Source of the DNA: Ideonella benzenivorans
Lineage (GTDB): Bacteria > Pseudomonadota > Gammaproteobacteria > Burkholderiales > Burkholderiaceae_C
Direction of reading: 5' to 3'
Assembly (NCBI RefSeq): GCF_020387415.1
Contig: NZ_JAGWCB010000018.1
Span: forward strand, 433,410 to 497,409
DNA: 64,000 nt
The first letter of the stretch is position 1. Each line of letters starts with the position of its first letter. The notes under the pieces were generated by a model. The model was not told the origin of the DNA and did no database searches. It saw only the letters and a program-made list of their open reading frames with translations. Below, one piece after another: positions 45,085 through 52,370 of the stretch. The position numbers and the translations under genes were made by a program.

Positions 45085-45299
45085 ACCCGCGCCATGTGGA
45101 TGGCGTCGAACGGGCAGTGCACCGCGCACAGCGCGCAGCCGGTGCAGTCCGGCGCGTCGTGCAGCACCGCGTGCTTGGGGCCCCAGCCGCGCGGGTCGGC
45201 GCTCTCCAGCCACAGCACCTGCGGCGGGCACAGGCCCACGCAGCGGCCGCAGCCGGTGCAGCGGGCCGGGTCGATGGCAGGCAGCGCCTTGGCCGTCAT
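45069..45299 (-). CDS. Two-cluster ferredoxin (2[4Fe-4S])
   Basis: The 76-residue protein has two typical CxxCxxCxxxCP sets: CTGCGRCVGLCPP near the N terminus and CTGCALCAVHCPF near the C terminus. A ~20-residue insertion between them (SADPRGWGPKHAV) is longer than in clostridial ferredoxins. It carries electrons in the cytoplasm; the partner is unknown. Its ATG overlaps the stop of the AraC gene by four bases, so it is translated with that regulator, an unusual pairing. Confidence 0.88.
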   Translation of the reverse strand: MTAKALPAIDPARCTGCGRCVGLCPPQVLWLESADPRGWGPKHAVLHDAPDCTGCALCAVHCPFDAIHMARVQRAG

Positions 45300-46102
45300 G
45301 GGGTGGCGAACATCTGGGTCGGCGTCAGCCCGAACTCGGCGCTGAACGCGGTGATGAAGGCCGAGGGCGAGGCATAGCCGCACTCGGCCGCCACGGCGGC
45401 CACCTTGGTGCCGGCTGCCAGCGGCCCCAGGGCCAGCAAGAGGCGCAGGCGCCGCCGCCAGGCGCCGGGCGTCAGGCCGGTCTGGCTGTGAAACAGCCGC
45501 ACCAGGGAGCGCTCACTCAGGCCCACCGCCTCGCCCCACTGGGCCCAGGTGCGCGGGTCGGCCGGCTCGGCCTGCAGCGCGGCGCACAGCTTGCGCAGCC
45601 GCGCGTCGGTGGGCAGCGGCAGGTCCAGCGCGGCGGGCGGGGCCACGGCCAGCTGGTCCAGCGTCACCGCCACCAGCCGGCCGGCCGGGCCGTCTTCCTC
45701 GTAGCGCTCGGGCAGGCCGCAGACGGCCAGCACCAGCTCGCGCAGCAGCGGGGCGATGTCCAGCACCAGGCAGCGCGCGGGCAGGCCGGGCGTGCCGGCC
45801 TGCACATACAGGCTGCGCATCTGCGCCGGGCCGATGTTGTGGATCGAATGCTCCAGCCCGGCGGGCACCCACACCGCGCGCTCGGGCGGCGCCAGAAAGC
45901 AGCCATCGGCCGTCTCCACCTGCAGCACGCCCTCGATCGCATACGACAGCTGGCCCCAGGGGTGCTGGTGCGGCGCGCTCCAGGCGCCGGGCGCCAGCGC
46001 CTCCACCCGGGCCAGCACCGGCCGAGGCAGCGCGGCCAGGCGCGGGATGCGGCGCTCGGCCTGGGGGCGGTGCAACAGGGCAGTTTGGCGGTTTGACGGC
46101 AT
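45296..46102 (-). CDS. AraC-family transcriptional regulator
   Basis: The 268-residue protein has a cupin-like N-terminal sensor domain (WSAPHQHPWGQLSYAIEGVLQVET, PPERAVWVPAGLEHSIHNIG). The C-terminal AraC DNA-binding pair of helix-turn-helices is at residues ~170-265 (AVGLSERSLVRLFHSQTGL and AAECGYASPSAFITAFSAEFG). It is divergent from the symporter gene at 46180 across 77 bases, so that carrier is the best target candidate. The ferredoxin gene is coupled downstream. The effector is unknown. Confidence 0.92.
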   Translation of the reverse strand: MPSNRQTALLHRPQAERRIPRLAALPRPVLARVEALAPGAWSAPHQHPWGQLSYAIEGVLQVETADGCFLAPPERAVWVPAGLEHSIHNIGPAQMRSLYVQAGTPGLPARCLVLDIAPLLRELVLAVCGLPERYEEDGPAGRLVAVTLDQLAVAPPAALDLPLPTDARLRKLCAALQAEPADPRTWAQWGEAVGLSERSLVRLFHSQTGLTPGAWRRRLRLLLALGPLAAGTKVAAVAAECGYASPSAFITAFSAEFGLTPTQMFATP

Positions 46103-46179
46103 GGCTTGGCGCAGCGCAGACAGCCGCGCGCGCGCACAGCCCTTAGCCTAACCGCATCCTGTTGAACGCACTCCGCACC

Positions 46180-47229
46180 ATGTTGTTGGCACCCCGCACC
46201 CCCCCCGCCCGCCGCCAGGGCGCGCACGGCAAGGCCGATGTCTTTTTGCTGGGCATGATCACCGCGGTGATCGTGGCCAGCCTGGCCCCGCAGATCGGCC
46301 GCAGCGGCGGCTGGCTGCACCTGGACCAGGCCTCCGACATCGGCATCTTCCTGATCTTCTTCCTGCACGGCATGGGCCTCTCGACCGAGAGCCTGCTCAA
46401 GGGCGCCAGCCGCTGGCGCCTGCACCTGCTGGTGCAGCTGTGCACCTACGCCCTGTTCCCGCTGTGGTGGTGGGTGCTGGACACGGCCTTCGGCCAATGG
46501 GTGCCGCCGGACCTGCGGCTGGGCTTCTTCTACCTGGCGGTGCTGCCGTCCACCGTGTCGTCGTCGGTGGCGATGACCGCGCTGGCCAAGGGCGATGTGG
46601 CCGCCGCCGTGCTCAACGCCAGCCTGTCCACGCTGCTGGGCGTGGTGCTCACCCCGCTGCTGGCCAGCCTGATGTTCCACACCGGCGTGGACGGCGGCGC
46701 CATGCCGCTGGGCGAGACGATGCTGAAGGTGGCCCGCATGCTGCTGCTGCCCTTCGTGCTGGGCCAGGTGGCGCGCCGCTTCGTGGGCGAGTGGTTCAAG
46801 CGCATCAAGCCCGTCACGCAGCTGGTGGACCGCGGCGTGATCCTGATGCTGGTGTGGTGCTCGTTCAGCGACGCGGTGGCCGACGGCCTGTGGACCCGCC
46901 ACGGCGCCAGCCTGCTGCTGCTGGTCTTCGTCGGCGTCGCGCTGTTCCTGTTCCCGATGCTGGCCTTCACCCGTTGGCTGGCGCGGCGCCTGGGCTTTGC
47001 GGTGGAGGACGAGATCGTCGCCGTCTTCTGCGGCAGCAAGAAGACGCTGGCCTCCGGCGTGCCGATGGCGCGGCTGCTGTTCGCCGGCAACCCGGTGCTG
47101 GGCACGGTGGTGCTGCCCATCATGTTCTATCACCAGCTGCAGCTCTTCGTCTGCGCCATCCTGGCCCGGCGCTACGCCGCCCGGGCCGAGCTTCAGACCG
47201 CCGGCGTGGCCCCCAAAGCCGCCAGCTGA
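46180..47229 (+). CDS. Bile acid:sodium symporter family carrier (YfeH-like)
   Basis: The ~349-residue protein has about ten membrane helices with the BASS-like blocks FLHGMGLSTESLLKGASRW, LPSTVSSSVAMTALAKGD and FCGSKKTLASGVPMARLLF, matching the YfeH/DUF4137 branch. Substrates of this branch are poorly known; relatives move organic anions with Na+. ATG 46180 was chosen, though TTG 46162 is possible. It is divergent from the AraC regulator and its 3' end overlaps the ParB-like gene by 37 bases. Confidence 0.88.
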   Translation: MLLAPRTPPARRQGAHGKADVFLLGMITAVIVASLAPQIGRSGGWLHLDQASDIGIFLIFFLHGMGLSTESLLKGASRWRLHLLVQLCTYALFPLWWWVLDTAFGQWVPPDLRLGFFYLAVLPSTVSSSVAMTALAKGDVAAAVLNASLSTLLGVVLTPLLASLMFHTGVDGGAMPLGETMLKVARMLLLPFVLGQVARRFVGEWFKRIKPVTQLVDRGVILMLVWCSFSDAVADGLWTRHGASLLLLVFVGVALFLFPMLAFTRWLARRLGFAVEDEIVAVFCGSKKTLASGVPMARLLFAGNPVLGTVVLPIMFYHQLQLFVCAILARRYAARAELQTAGVAPKAAS

Positions 47230-48074
47230 CGCCGCAGCTCGGCGTTCTCGGCCTCCAGCGCGGCCACGCGCTGGCGCAGACCGTCCAGCGTCTCGCCGCC
47301 GTCCGCCGGGGCGCTGCCCTCTGCGGCGGCCTTGGGCTTGCGCTTGGCTTCGCGCACCCGCTTGGCGGCCTGCTTGAGCTCATCGGCGCCGGCCTGCGCG
47401 GCGGCGGCCTGTTCCTCGGCCGGCAGCGTGGCCACCGCGGCGGCCGCGTTGATGGACAGCGTGCCCGCCCGCACCGCGGCCACCACCTCGGGCGCCGCCT
47501 GGTGCTGGATCTTCTCGATCATCTGCACCTGCGCGCTGGACAGGCGGGCCGCCTTGGCCACTGCCTCGCGGCTGTCCAGCGGCTTGGGCTCGGCGGTGGG
47601 CGCCGCGGCCCCGGCCGGCTCGGCCGGCGGTGTGCCCTCGCCATCCCAAGGGGGCGTGGCCGCCTCGCCTTGCGCCGGGGCGGCGGCCTCCACCGCCACC
47701 GGGGCCGCGTCGGCCAGCGCCGCCATGCGGGCGCTGCGGCGGGTCTCCAGCAGCTCGCGCTTGCGCAGGGCCAGCACCCCGCGCTGGTAGTTGGACACGC
47801 TGCGCCGCCCCAGCTGCTGGTCGATCATCCACAGCTGCACGTCCTCCAGCGTCTTCAGGCGCGGGTTCTGCACCGTGCGGAACGGGATGCCGTGCTGGGT
47901 GCACAGCCGGTAGCGGTTGTGCCCGTCCACCAGCACATCGCCCCACAGCACCAGCGCCTCGCGGCAGCCCTCGGCCAACAGGCTCTGCTCCAGCGCCTCT
48001 TCTTCTTCCGGCCGCAGCGGGTCGATGTAGGCCTGCAGGCCCTCGTGGATGACGATGGTGGGGGTGTCGGACAT
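47193..48074 (-). CDS. ParB/Srx N-terminal-domain protein with C-terminal leucine zipper
   Basis: The 293-residue protein starts with a ParB-type nuclease/CTPase-like fold (~residues 5-105) containing LVDGHNRYRLCTQHGI, the dGHxRxR-like motif. An Ala/Pro-rich linker and a helical part (AAPEVVAAVRAGTLSINAAAAV, like the ParB HTH-adjacent segment) follow. The end is a heptad zipper (LDGLRQRVAALEAENAELRRQL). No parA gene is near, so it is not the chromosome-partition ParB. It may regulate transcription or bind DNA in some other setting. The start at 48074 was chosen over an upstream in-frame ATG at 48119. Confidence 0.82.
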   Translation of the reverse strand: MSDTPTIVIHEGLQAYIDPLRPEEEEALEQSLLAEGCREALVLWGDVLVDGHNRYRLCTQHGIPFRTVQNPRLKTLEDVQLWMIDQQLGRRSVSNYQRGVLALRKRELLETRRSARMAALADAAPVAVEAAAPAQGEAATPPWDGEGTPPAEPAGAAAPTAEPKPLDSREAVAKAARLSSAQVQMIEKIQHQAAPEVVAAVRAGTLSINAAAAVATLPAEEQAAAAQAGADELKQAAKRVREAKRKPKAAAEGSAPADGGETLDGLRQRVAALEAENAELRRQLAALGATPAV

Positions 48075-48151
48075 GCGAACTTGGGGGGAAGGGCGGGCAG
48101 GGGCAGGCATTCTATGCACGGGGTCCCACCCGCCTCTCTAGAATCTTGACC

Positions 48152-48538
48152 GTGCGCAAGTCCTGGCTGTCCTGGCGGTTCTCACTGCTGTCTCTCGTGC
48201 TCCTGCTGGCCCAGCAGGGCGCGGTGCTGCACGAGCTCAGCCACCTGCTGCCGGCCCTGCGTGGCTCGGCCGGGGCCCAGGCCCTGGTCCAGCCCTTGGC
48301 CTCCGGGTCGTCCCAGGCGCCCCGCAGCGAGGGCCGCGACCGGGCCGACGCCGTCTGCCAGCTCTGCCTGGGCTTTGCCCAAATGGGGGACCTGGCCGCC
48401 TGGCGCTTCGTGCCGCCCGACCTGTTGGCCTTGCAGCAGACTCCGCCGCGCAGCGCGCCCTTCCTCTGGCGGGAGGGCACGCGCCCGCCGCACAGCGCCC
48501 GCGATCCGCCGGCGCGCTTCACCCCCCTCCTGTCCTGA
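48152..48538 (+). CDS. Small membrane-anchored protein (DUF2946-like), upstream of a TonB receptor
   Basis: The ~128-residue protein has one N-terminal helix (FSLLSLVLLLAQQGAVLHEL) and a periplasmic part with a CQLC pair (AVCQLCLGFAQMG). Such small CxxC proteins frequently precede TonB-dependent receptor genes in betaproteobacteria and are annotated DUF2946-like; metal or haem handling has been suggested but not shown. GTG 48152 or TTG 48146 could start it, neither with a clear ribosome site. A TAGAAT (48139-48144) lies just upstream and may be a -10 box. It is followed by the receptor after 140 bases. Confidence 0.72.
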   Translation: MRKSWLSWRFSLLSLVLLLAQQGAVLHELSHLLPALRGSAGAQALVQPLASGSSQAPRSEGRDRADAVCQLCLGFAQMGDLAAWRFVPPDLLALQQTPPRSAPFLWREGTRPPHSARDPPARFTPLLS

Positions 48539-48678
48539 GCGGGACCGCCCGCGCCTTGGCGGCGCGGCCGGCCCCAGCTCGCTGCACCCCCATTTGCATT
48601 CCGATGCGCCCGACCGCAGGCCTGTCTGTGCCTGGCGTGCCTGTGCCTGGTCCTGCGCGCATCGCAAGGAGTTTCTGC

Positions 48679-50835
48679 GTGAAGAACTTTCCCCGGACGA
48701 GCCTGGCGCTCGCCCTGTCCCTGGCTTTTCCCTGCGCCCTGAGCCTGCTGGCCACCCCCGCCCGCGCCCAGACGGCCCCCGCCACCACCGCGTCCTCTGC
48801 CGACACCGCGCCCACCCAGCGGGTGGAGATCAGCGCCCAGCGCCAGAAGCTGGACGCGGCCCGCAACGGCCTGTCGCCCGACACCGGCAGCTCGGTCTAC
48901 CGCTTCGATGCCGAGGACCTGCAGCGCCTGCCTCAAGGCGAATCCACCCCGCTCAACCAGGTGCTGCTGCAGGCCCCCGGCGTGGTGCAGGATTCGTACG
49001 GTCAGCTGCATGTGCGCGGCGACCACGCCAACCTGCAGTACCGCATCGACGGCATCCAGATCCCCGAGTCCATCAGCGGCTTCGGCCAGGCCCTGCAGAC
49101 CCGCCTGGCCGACCACCTTTCGCTGATCACCGGCGCGCTGCCGGCCCAGTACGGCAACCGCACCGCCGGCGTGGTGGACATCCACACCCATGACAACACC
49201 TTCGCCAACGGCGGCAGCGTGGGCCTGGAGACCGGCAGCAATGGCCACCGCCAGGCCAGCGCCGAGGTGGGCGGCACCGAGGGCGCGCTGAGCTACTACC
49301 TGACCGGCTCGGCCCTGCGCAGCGACGAGGGCATCGAGAACCCCACCGACAGCCGCCATCCCCAGCACGACCAGACCCAGCAGGGCAACGCCTTCGGCAC
49401 CGTGTCCTACCTGCTCAGCCCCCAGACGCGGCTGAGCGCCATGGGCGGCTTCTCCAACAACCGCTTTCAGATTCCCGACGTGCCAGGCCAGGAGCCGAGC
49501 TTCAGCCTGAACGGCAGCGACAGCATCGACTCGGCCACGCTGGACGCGCGCCAGAAGGAGCGCAACCGCTTTGGCGTGCTGGCGCTGCAAAGCAGCCTGG
49601 GCGAGGGCGTGGACTACCAGCTGGCCGCCTACGCCCGCTACACCGACGTGCACTACACCCCGGATGACCGCGGCGACCTGATGTTCAACGGCGTGGCCGC
49701 CAACGTGCTGCGCAGCAACGCCGCCACCGGCCTGCAGGGCGACCTGAGCTGGGTCATCAACCCGGCCCACACCCTGCGCAGCGGCTTCGCCTTCCAGCAC
49801 GAACGCGGCGTGACCGACAACACCGCCCAGGTCTTCCCGGCCGATGCCGACGGCAACGCCACCAGCGATGTGCCCGAGACCATCGTCGACAACAGCCACC
49901 TCATCGGCCACCAGTGGAGCGCCTATCTGCAGGACGCGTGGACCCCGACCCAGGCCCTGACCGTCAACTACGGCCTGCGCTACGACCAGGTGAACACCGT
50001 GGTGAACGAGCACCAGCTCAGCCCGCGCCTGGGGGCCGTGTACGACCTGAGCCCCAGCACCCGGGTGCACGTGGGCTATGCACGCTACTTCACCCCGCCG
50101 CCCACCGAGCTGATCGACCAGACCTCGGTGGCCAAGTTCCTGGGCACCACCAACGCCCTGCCGTCAGATGCCAACACCGCCGTGCGCTCCGAGCGCAGCC
50201 ACTACGTCGACGCCGGCATCTCGCAGCAGCTCAGCCCCGCGCTGACCGTGGGCCTGGACGGCTACTACCGCCACGTGCGCCACCTGCAGGACGAAGGCCA
50301 GTTCGGCAATGCGCTGATCTACTCCGCCTTCAACTACCAGAAGGCCCGCATCTGGGGCCTGGAGCTCAGCGCCAACTACCACCAGGACGCCTTCTCGGCC
50401 TATGCCAACGTGGCCCTGGCACGGGCCTTCGGCAAGGGGCTGGAGAGCGGCCAGTTCAACTTCGAACAGGATGAGCTGGACTACATCAACAGCCACTGGG
50501 TGCACCTGGACCACGACCAGGCCACCTCGGCCTCGGCCGGCGTGAGCTACCGCTGGGCCGAAGGCACCACCGCCTCGCTGGACCTGATCCACGGCAGCGG
50601 CCTGCGCAACGGCTTTGCCAACACCGGCCACCTGCCGGCCTACACCCAGGTCAATCTGGGCGTGCAGCACAGCCTCACCCTGGACCAGGGCCTGGGCCCC
50701 ACCGAGCTGCGCGTGGCGGTCACCAACCTGTTCGACAAGGTGTACCAGATCCGCGACGGCTCGGGCATCGGCGTGGGCGCGGCCCAGTACGGCCCGCGCC
50801 GCGGCGCGGTGCTGGGGGTGACCCAGCGTTTCTGA
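48679..50835 (+). CDS. TonB-dependent outer-membrane receptor
   Basis: The 718-residue protein has a signal peptide (ALSLAFPCALSLLATPARA). The N-terminal plug includes ISAQRQKLDAARNG, QAPGVVQDSYGQLHVRGDH and PAQYGNRTAGVVDIHT, and a 22-strand barrel ends in the C-terminal aromatic VTQRF. The ligand is unknown; the plug type resembles receptors for metal chelates or carbohydrates. GTG 48679 has AAGGAG (48666-48671) at the correct distance and decides the start. The DUF2946-like gene is directly upstream. The only tonB in the window is 16 kb away. Confidence 0.93.
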   Translation: MKNFPRTSLALALSLAFPCALSLLATPARAQTAPATTASSADTAPTQRVEISAQRQKLDAARNGLSPDTGSSVYRFDAEDLQRLPQGESTPLNQVLLQAPGVVQDSYGQLHVRGDHANLQYRIDGIQIPESISGFGQALQTRLADHLSLITGALPAQYGNRTAGVVDIHTHDNTFANGGSVGLETGSNGHRQASAEVGGTEGALSYYLTGSALRSDEGIENPTDSRHPQHDQTQQGNAFGTVSYLLSPQTRLSAMGGFSNNRFQIPDVPGQEPSFSLNGSDSIDSATLDARQKERNRFGVLALQSSLGEGVDYQLAAYARYTDVHYTPDDRGDLMFNGVAANVLRSNAATGLQGDLSWVINPAHTLRSGFAFQHERGVTDNTAQVFPADADGNATSDVPETIVDNSHLIGHQWSAYLQDAWTPTQALTVNYGLRYDQVNTVVNEHQLSPRLGAVYDLSPSTRVHVGYARYFTPPPTELIDQTSVAKFLGTTNALPSDANTAVRSERSHYVDAGISQQLSPALTVGLDGYYRHVRHLQDEGQFGNALIYSAFNYQKARIWGLELSANYHQDAFSAYANVALARAFGKGLESGQFNFEQDELDYINSHWVHLDHDQATSASAGVSYRWAEGTTASLDLIHGSGLRNGFANTGHLPAYTQVNLGVQHSLTLDQGLGPTELRVAVTNLFDKVYQIRDGSGIGVGAAQYGPRRGAVLGVTQRF

Positions 50836-50852
50836 CCTGACCGGTCAGACGC

Positions 50853-51398
50853 TCAGGCCGCTGGGGGCACCACCACCTCGGCGGCCGGTACCAGCGTCAC
50901 CTTCACGCCGAAGCTGTCCATGTGGGACAACGTGCGGTTGTGGTGGGCGATGATCTGCGGCGCCGTCAACACCCCGTTGTCCAGCGTCGAGTGGCCGTCG
51001 GACACCAGCGTCACCGGGAAGCCGTGCTCCAGCGCGCCCAGCACCGTGGTGCTCACGCAGAAGTCCGTCTGCAGCCCGCAGACGACCAGCGCCGTCACGC
51101 CCCGGGTCTGCAGCTTGCCCATCAGGTCCGTCTTGAAGAAGGAATCGGGCGTCGTCTTGCGCACGAACAGGTCGCCCTCGGCCGCCTCCAGGCCGGGCGC
51201 CAGCTGCCAGCCTTCGCTGCCATGGCGCATCAGCGGGTGATCCTCCTCGTGCTGGATGAACACCACCGGCGCACCCGCCGCACGCGCGGCGCGCGACACG
51301 CTGTTGATCCGGTCGATCAGGCCGGCCGCATCGTGCACGGCCCAGGGGCCGGCACAGAGGGTGGTCTGGACATCGATGACGAGCAGCGCGGTGGTCAT
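50853..51398 (-). CDS. Isochorismatase-family cysteine hydrolase
   Basis: The 181-residue protein keeps the family's catalytic residues: the Asp in ALLVIDVQ, the Lys in VRKTTPDSFF and the Cys in CGLQTDFCVS. Members hydrolyse small amides or act as nicotinamidase-like enzymes; the substrate cannot be set from sequence. The ATG at 51398 has AGGAG seven bases upstream. The NYN gene ends 20 bases upstream on the same strand, so the two are probably cotranscribed. Confidence 0.9.
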   Translation of the reverse strand: MTTALLVIDVQTTLCAGPWAVHDAAGLIDRINSVSRAARAAGAPVVFIQHEEDHPLMRHGSEGWQLAPGLEAAEGDLFVRKTTPDSFFKTDLMGKLQTRGVTALVVCGLQTDFCVSTTVLGALEHGFPVTLVSDGHSTLDNGVLTAPQIIAHHNRTLSHMDSFGVKVTLVPAAEVVVPPAA

Positions 51399-51418
51399 GG
51401 GCAGGCTCCTTGGGGCGA

Positions 51419-52198
51419 TCAATCGGTCGTTGTGGCGGTCTTCAGGCTCACCGACCAGCCGCCATTGGGCTCCTGCTTCAGCGAGAGCTGCTGCTCATAG
51501 GATTTGAGCATCTGCAGCAGGCCGGCGTGCCCGTACTGGTTGGGGGTGAACGCGGGGTTGGTGCGCTTGAGGTACTGGCCCAGCGCGCCCAGCCCCACTT
51601 TGCCTTCCGAGGCTTCGCTCACCAGCAACTTCACCGCATCCAGCACAAAGCGCGGTCGGTGCTTGGGCAGTGGCTTGGCGGCTGGCGTGGTGCTCACGTC
51701 GGCAGCAGGCTTCTCGGGGGCCTTCGTGCATCCCGCACTCGGCGGCTCGGGGGGCTGCGGCTTGGGCTTGGTCCACTCGAAGAACTGATCGCTGGCGTTG
51801 CGCAGCGCGGGGGGCGTCTTGGCCTCGCCCACGATGCAGACCGACGCGCCCCGCTCGCGCAGCTTGCGGCACAGGTAGGCAAAGTCGGAGTCGCTGGTCA
51901 CCAGGCAGAACACCTCGGCTCGCTGGTCGAACAGGGCCTCCAGGGCGTCCAGCGCCAGGGCAATGTCCGAGGTGTTCTTGCCGGCTGAATAGCGGAACTG
52001 CAGGCAGGGCGTGAAGGCCCACTGCACCAGGGCTTCCTGCCACTTGTTGCTCAGGGCTTCGGGGTTGCCGTAGCCGCGCCGCAGCACCACGCGGCCGAAC
52101 TGAGCGGCCATCTGCAGGGCATGCTCCAGGATGTCCGGAGACACGTTGTCGCAGTCCACCATCACTGCCACGCGGGCTTCTTCGTTCAACGCAGGCAC
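51419..52198 (-). CDS. NYN-domain ribonuclease-like protein with C-terminal OST-HTH/LOTUS domain
   Basis: The 259-residue protein has an N-terminal NYN (PIN-like) nuclease domain with conserved acids in VMVDCDNVSP, TSDIALALDALEALF and LVTSDSDFAYLCRKLRERG. A variable linker (~residues 145-180) follows, then a LOTUS/OST-HTH domain (FVLDAVKLLVSEASEGKVGLGALGQYL). This LabA-like architecture binds and probably cuts RNA. It is present in many bacteria with unknown targets. It starts at ATG 52198. Confidence 0.9.
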   Translation of the reverse strand: MPALNEEARVAVMVDCDNVSPDILEHALQMAAQFGRVVLRRGYGNPEALSNKWQEALVQWAFTPCLQFRYSAGKNTSDIALALDALEALFDQRAEVFCLVTSDSDFAYLCRKLRERGASVCIVGEAKTPPALRNASDQFFEWTKPKPQPPEPPSAGCTKAPEKPAADVSTTPAAKPLPKHRPRFVLDAVKLLVSEASEGKVGLGALGQYLKRTNPAFTPNQYGHAGLLQMLKSYEQQLSLKQEPNGGWSVSLKTATTTD

Positions 52199-52370
52199 CG
52201 ATCCCTCCCTGGATGCGTGTGAAAGCTGCCCAGGATCTTGCCTTACCGCGTGTTACCCACTGTCTGATTCCTCCGACGGGACATCCCCCAATTGGGGAGG
52301 GCACCCAGGGTGAGGGTGCCTGCGTCAGCACACCTGGGAATAATGCCCGCCATCACAGTGGGGGAGAGCC

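Noticed and set aside
48539..48678. A cobalamin riboswitch before the TonB-dependent receptor.
   Set aside because: The 140-bp gap lacks a recognisable B12 box and is too short for the full aptamer.
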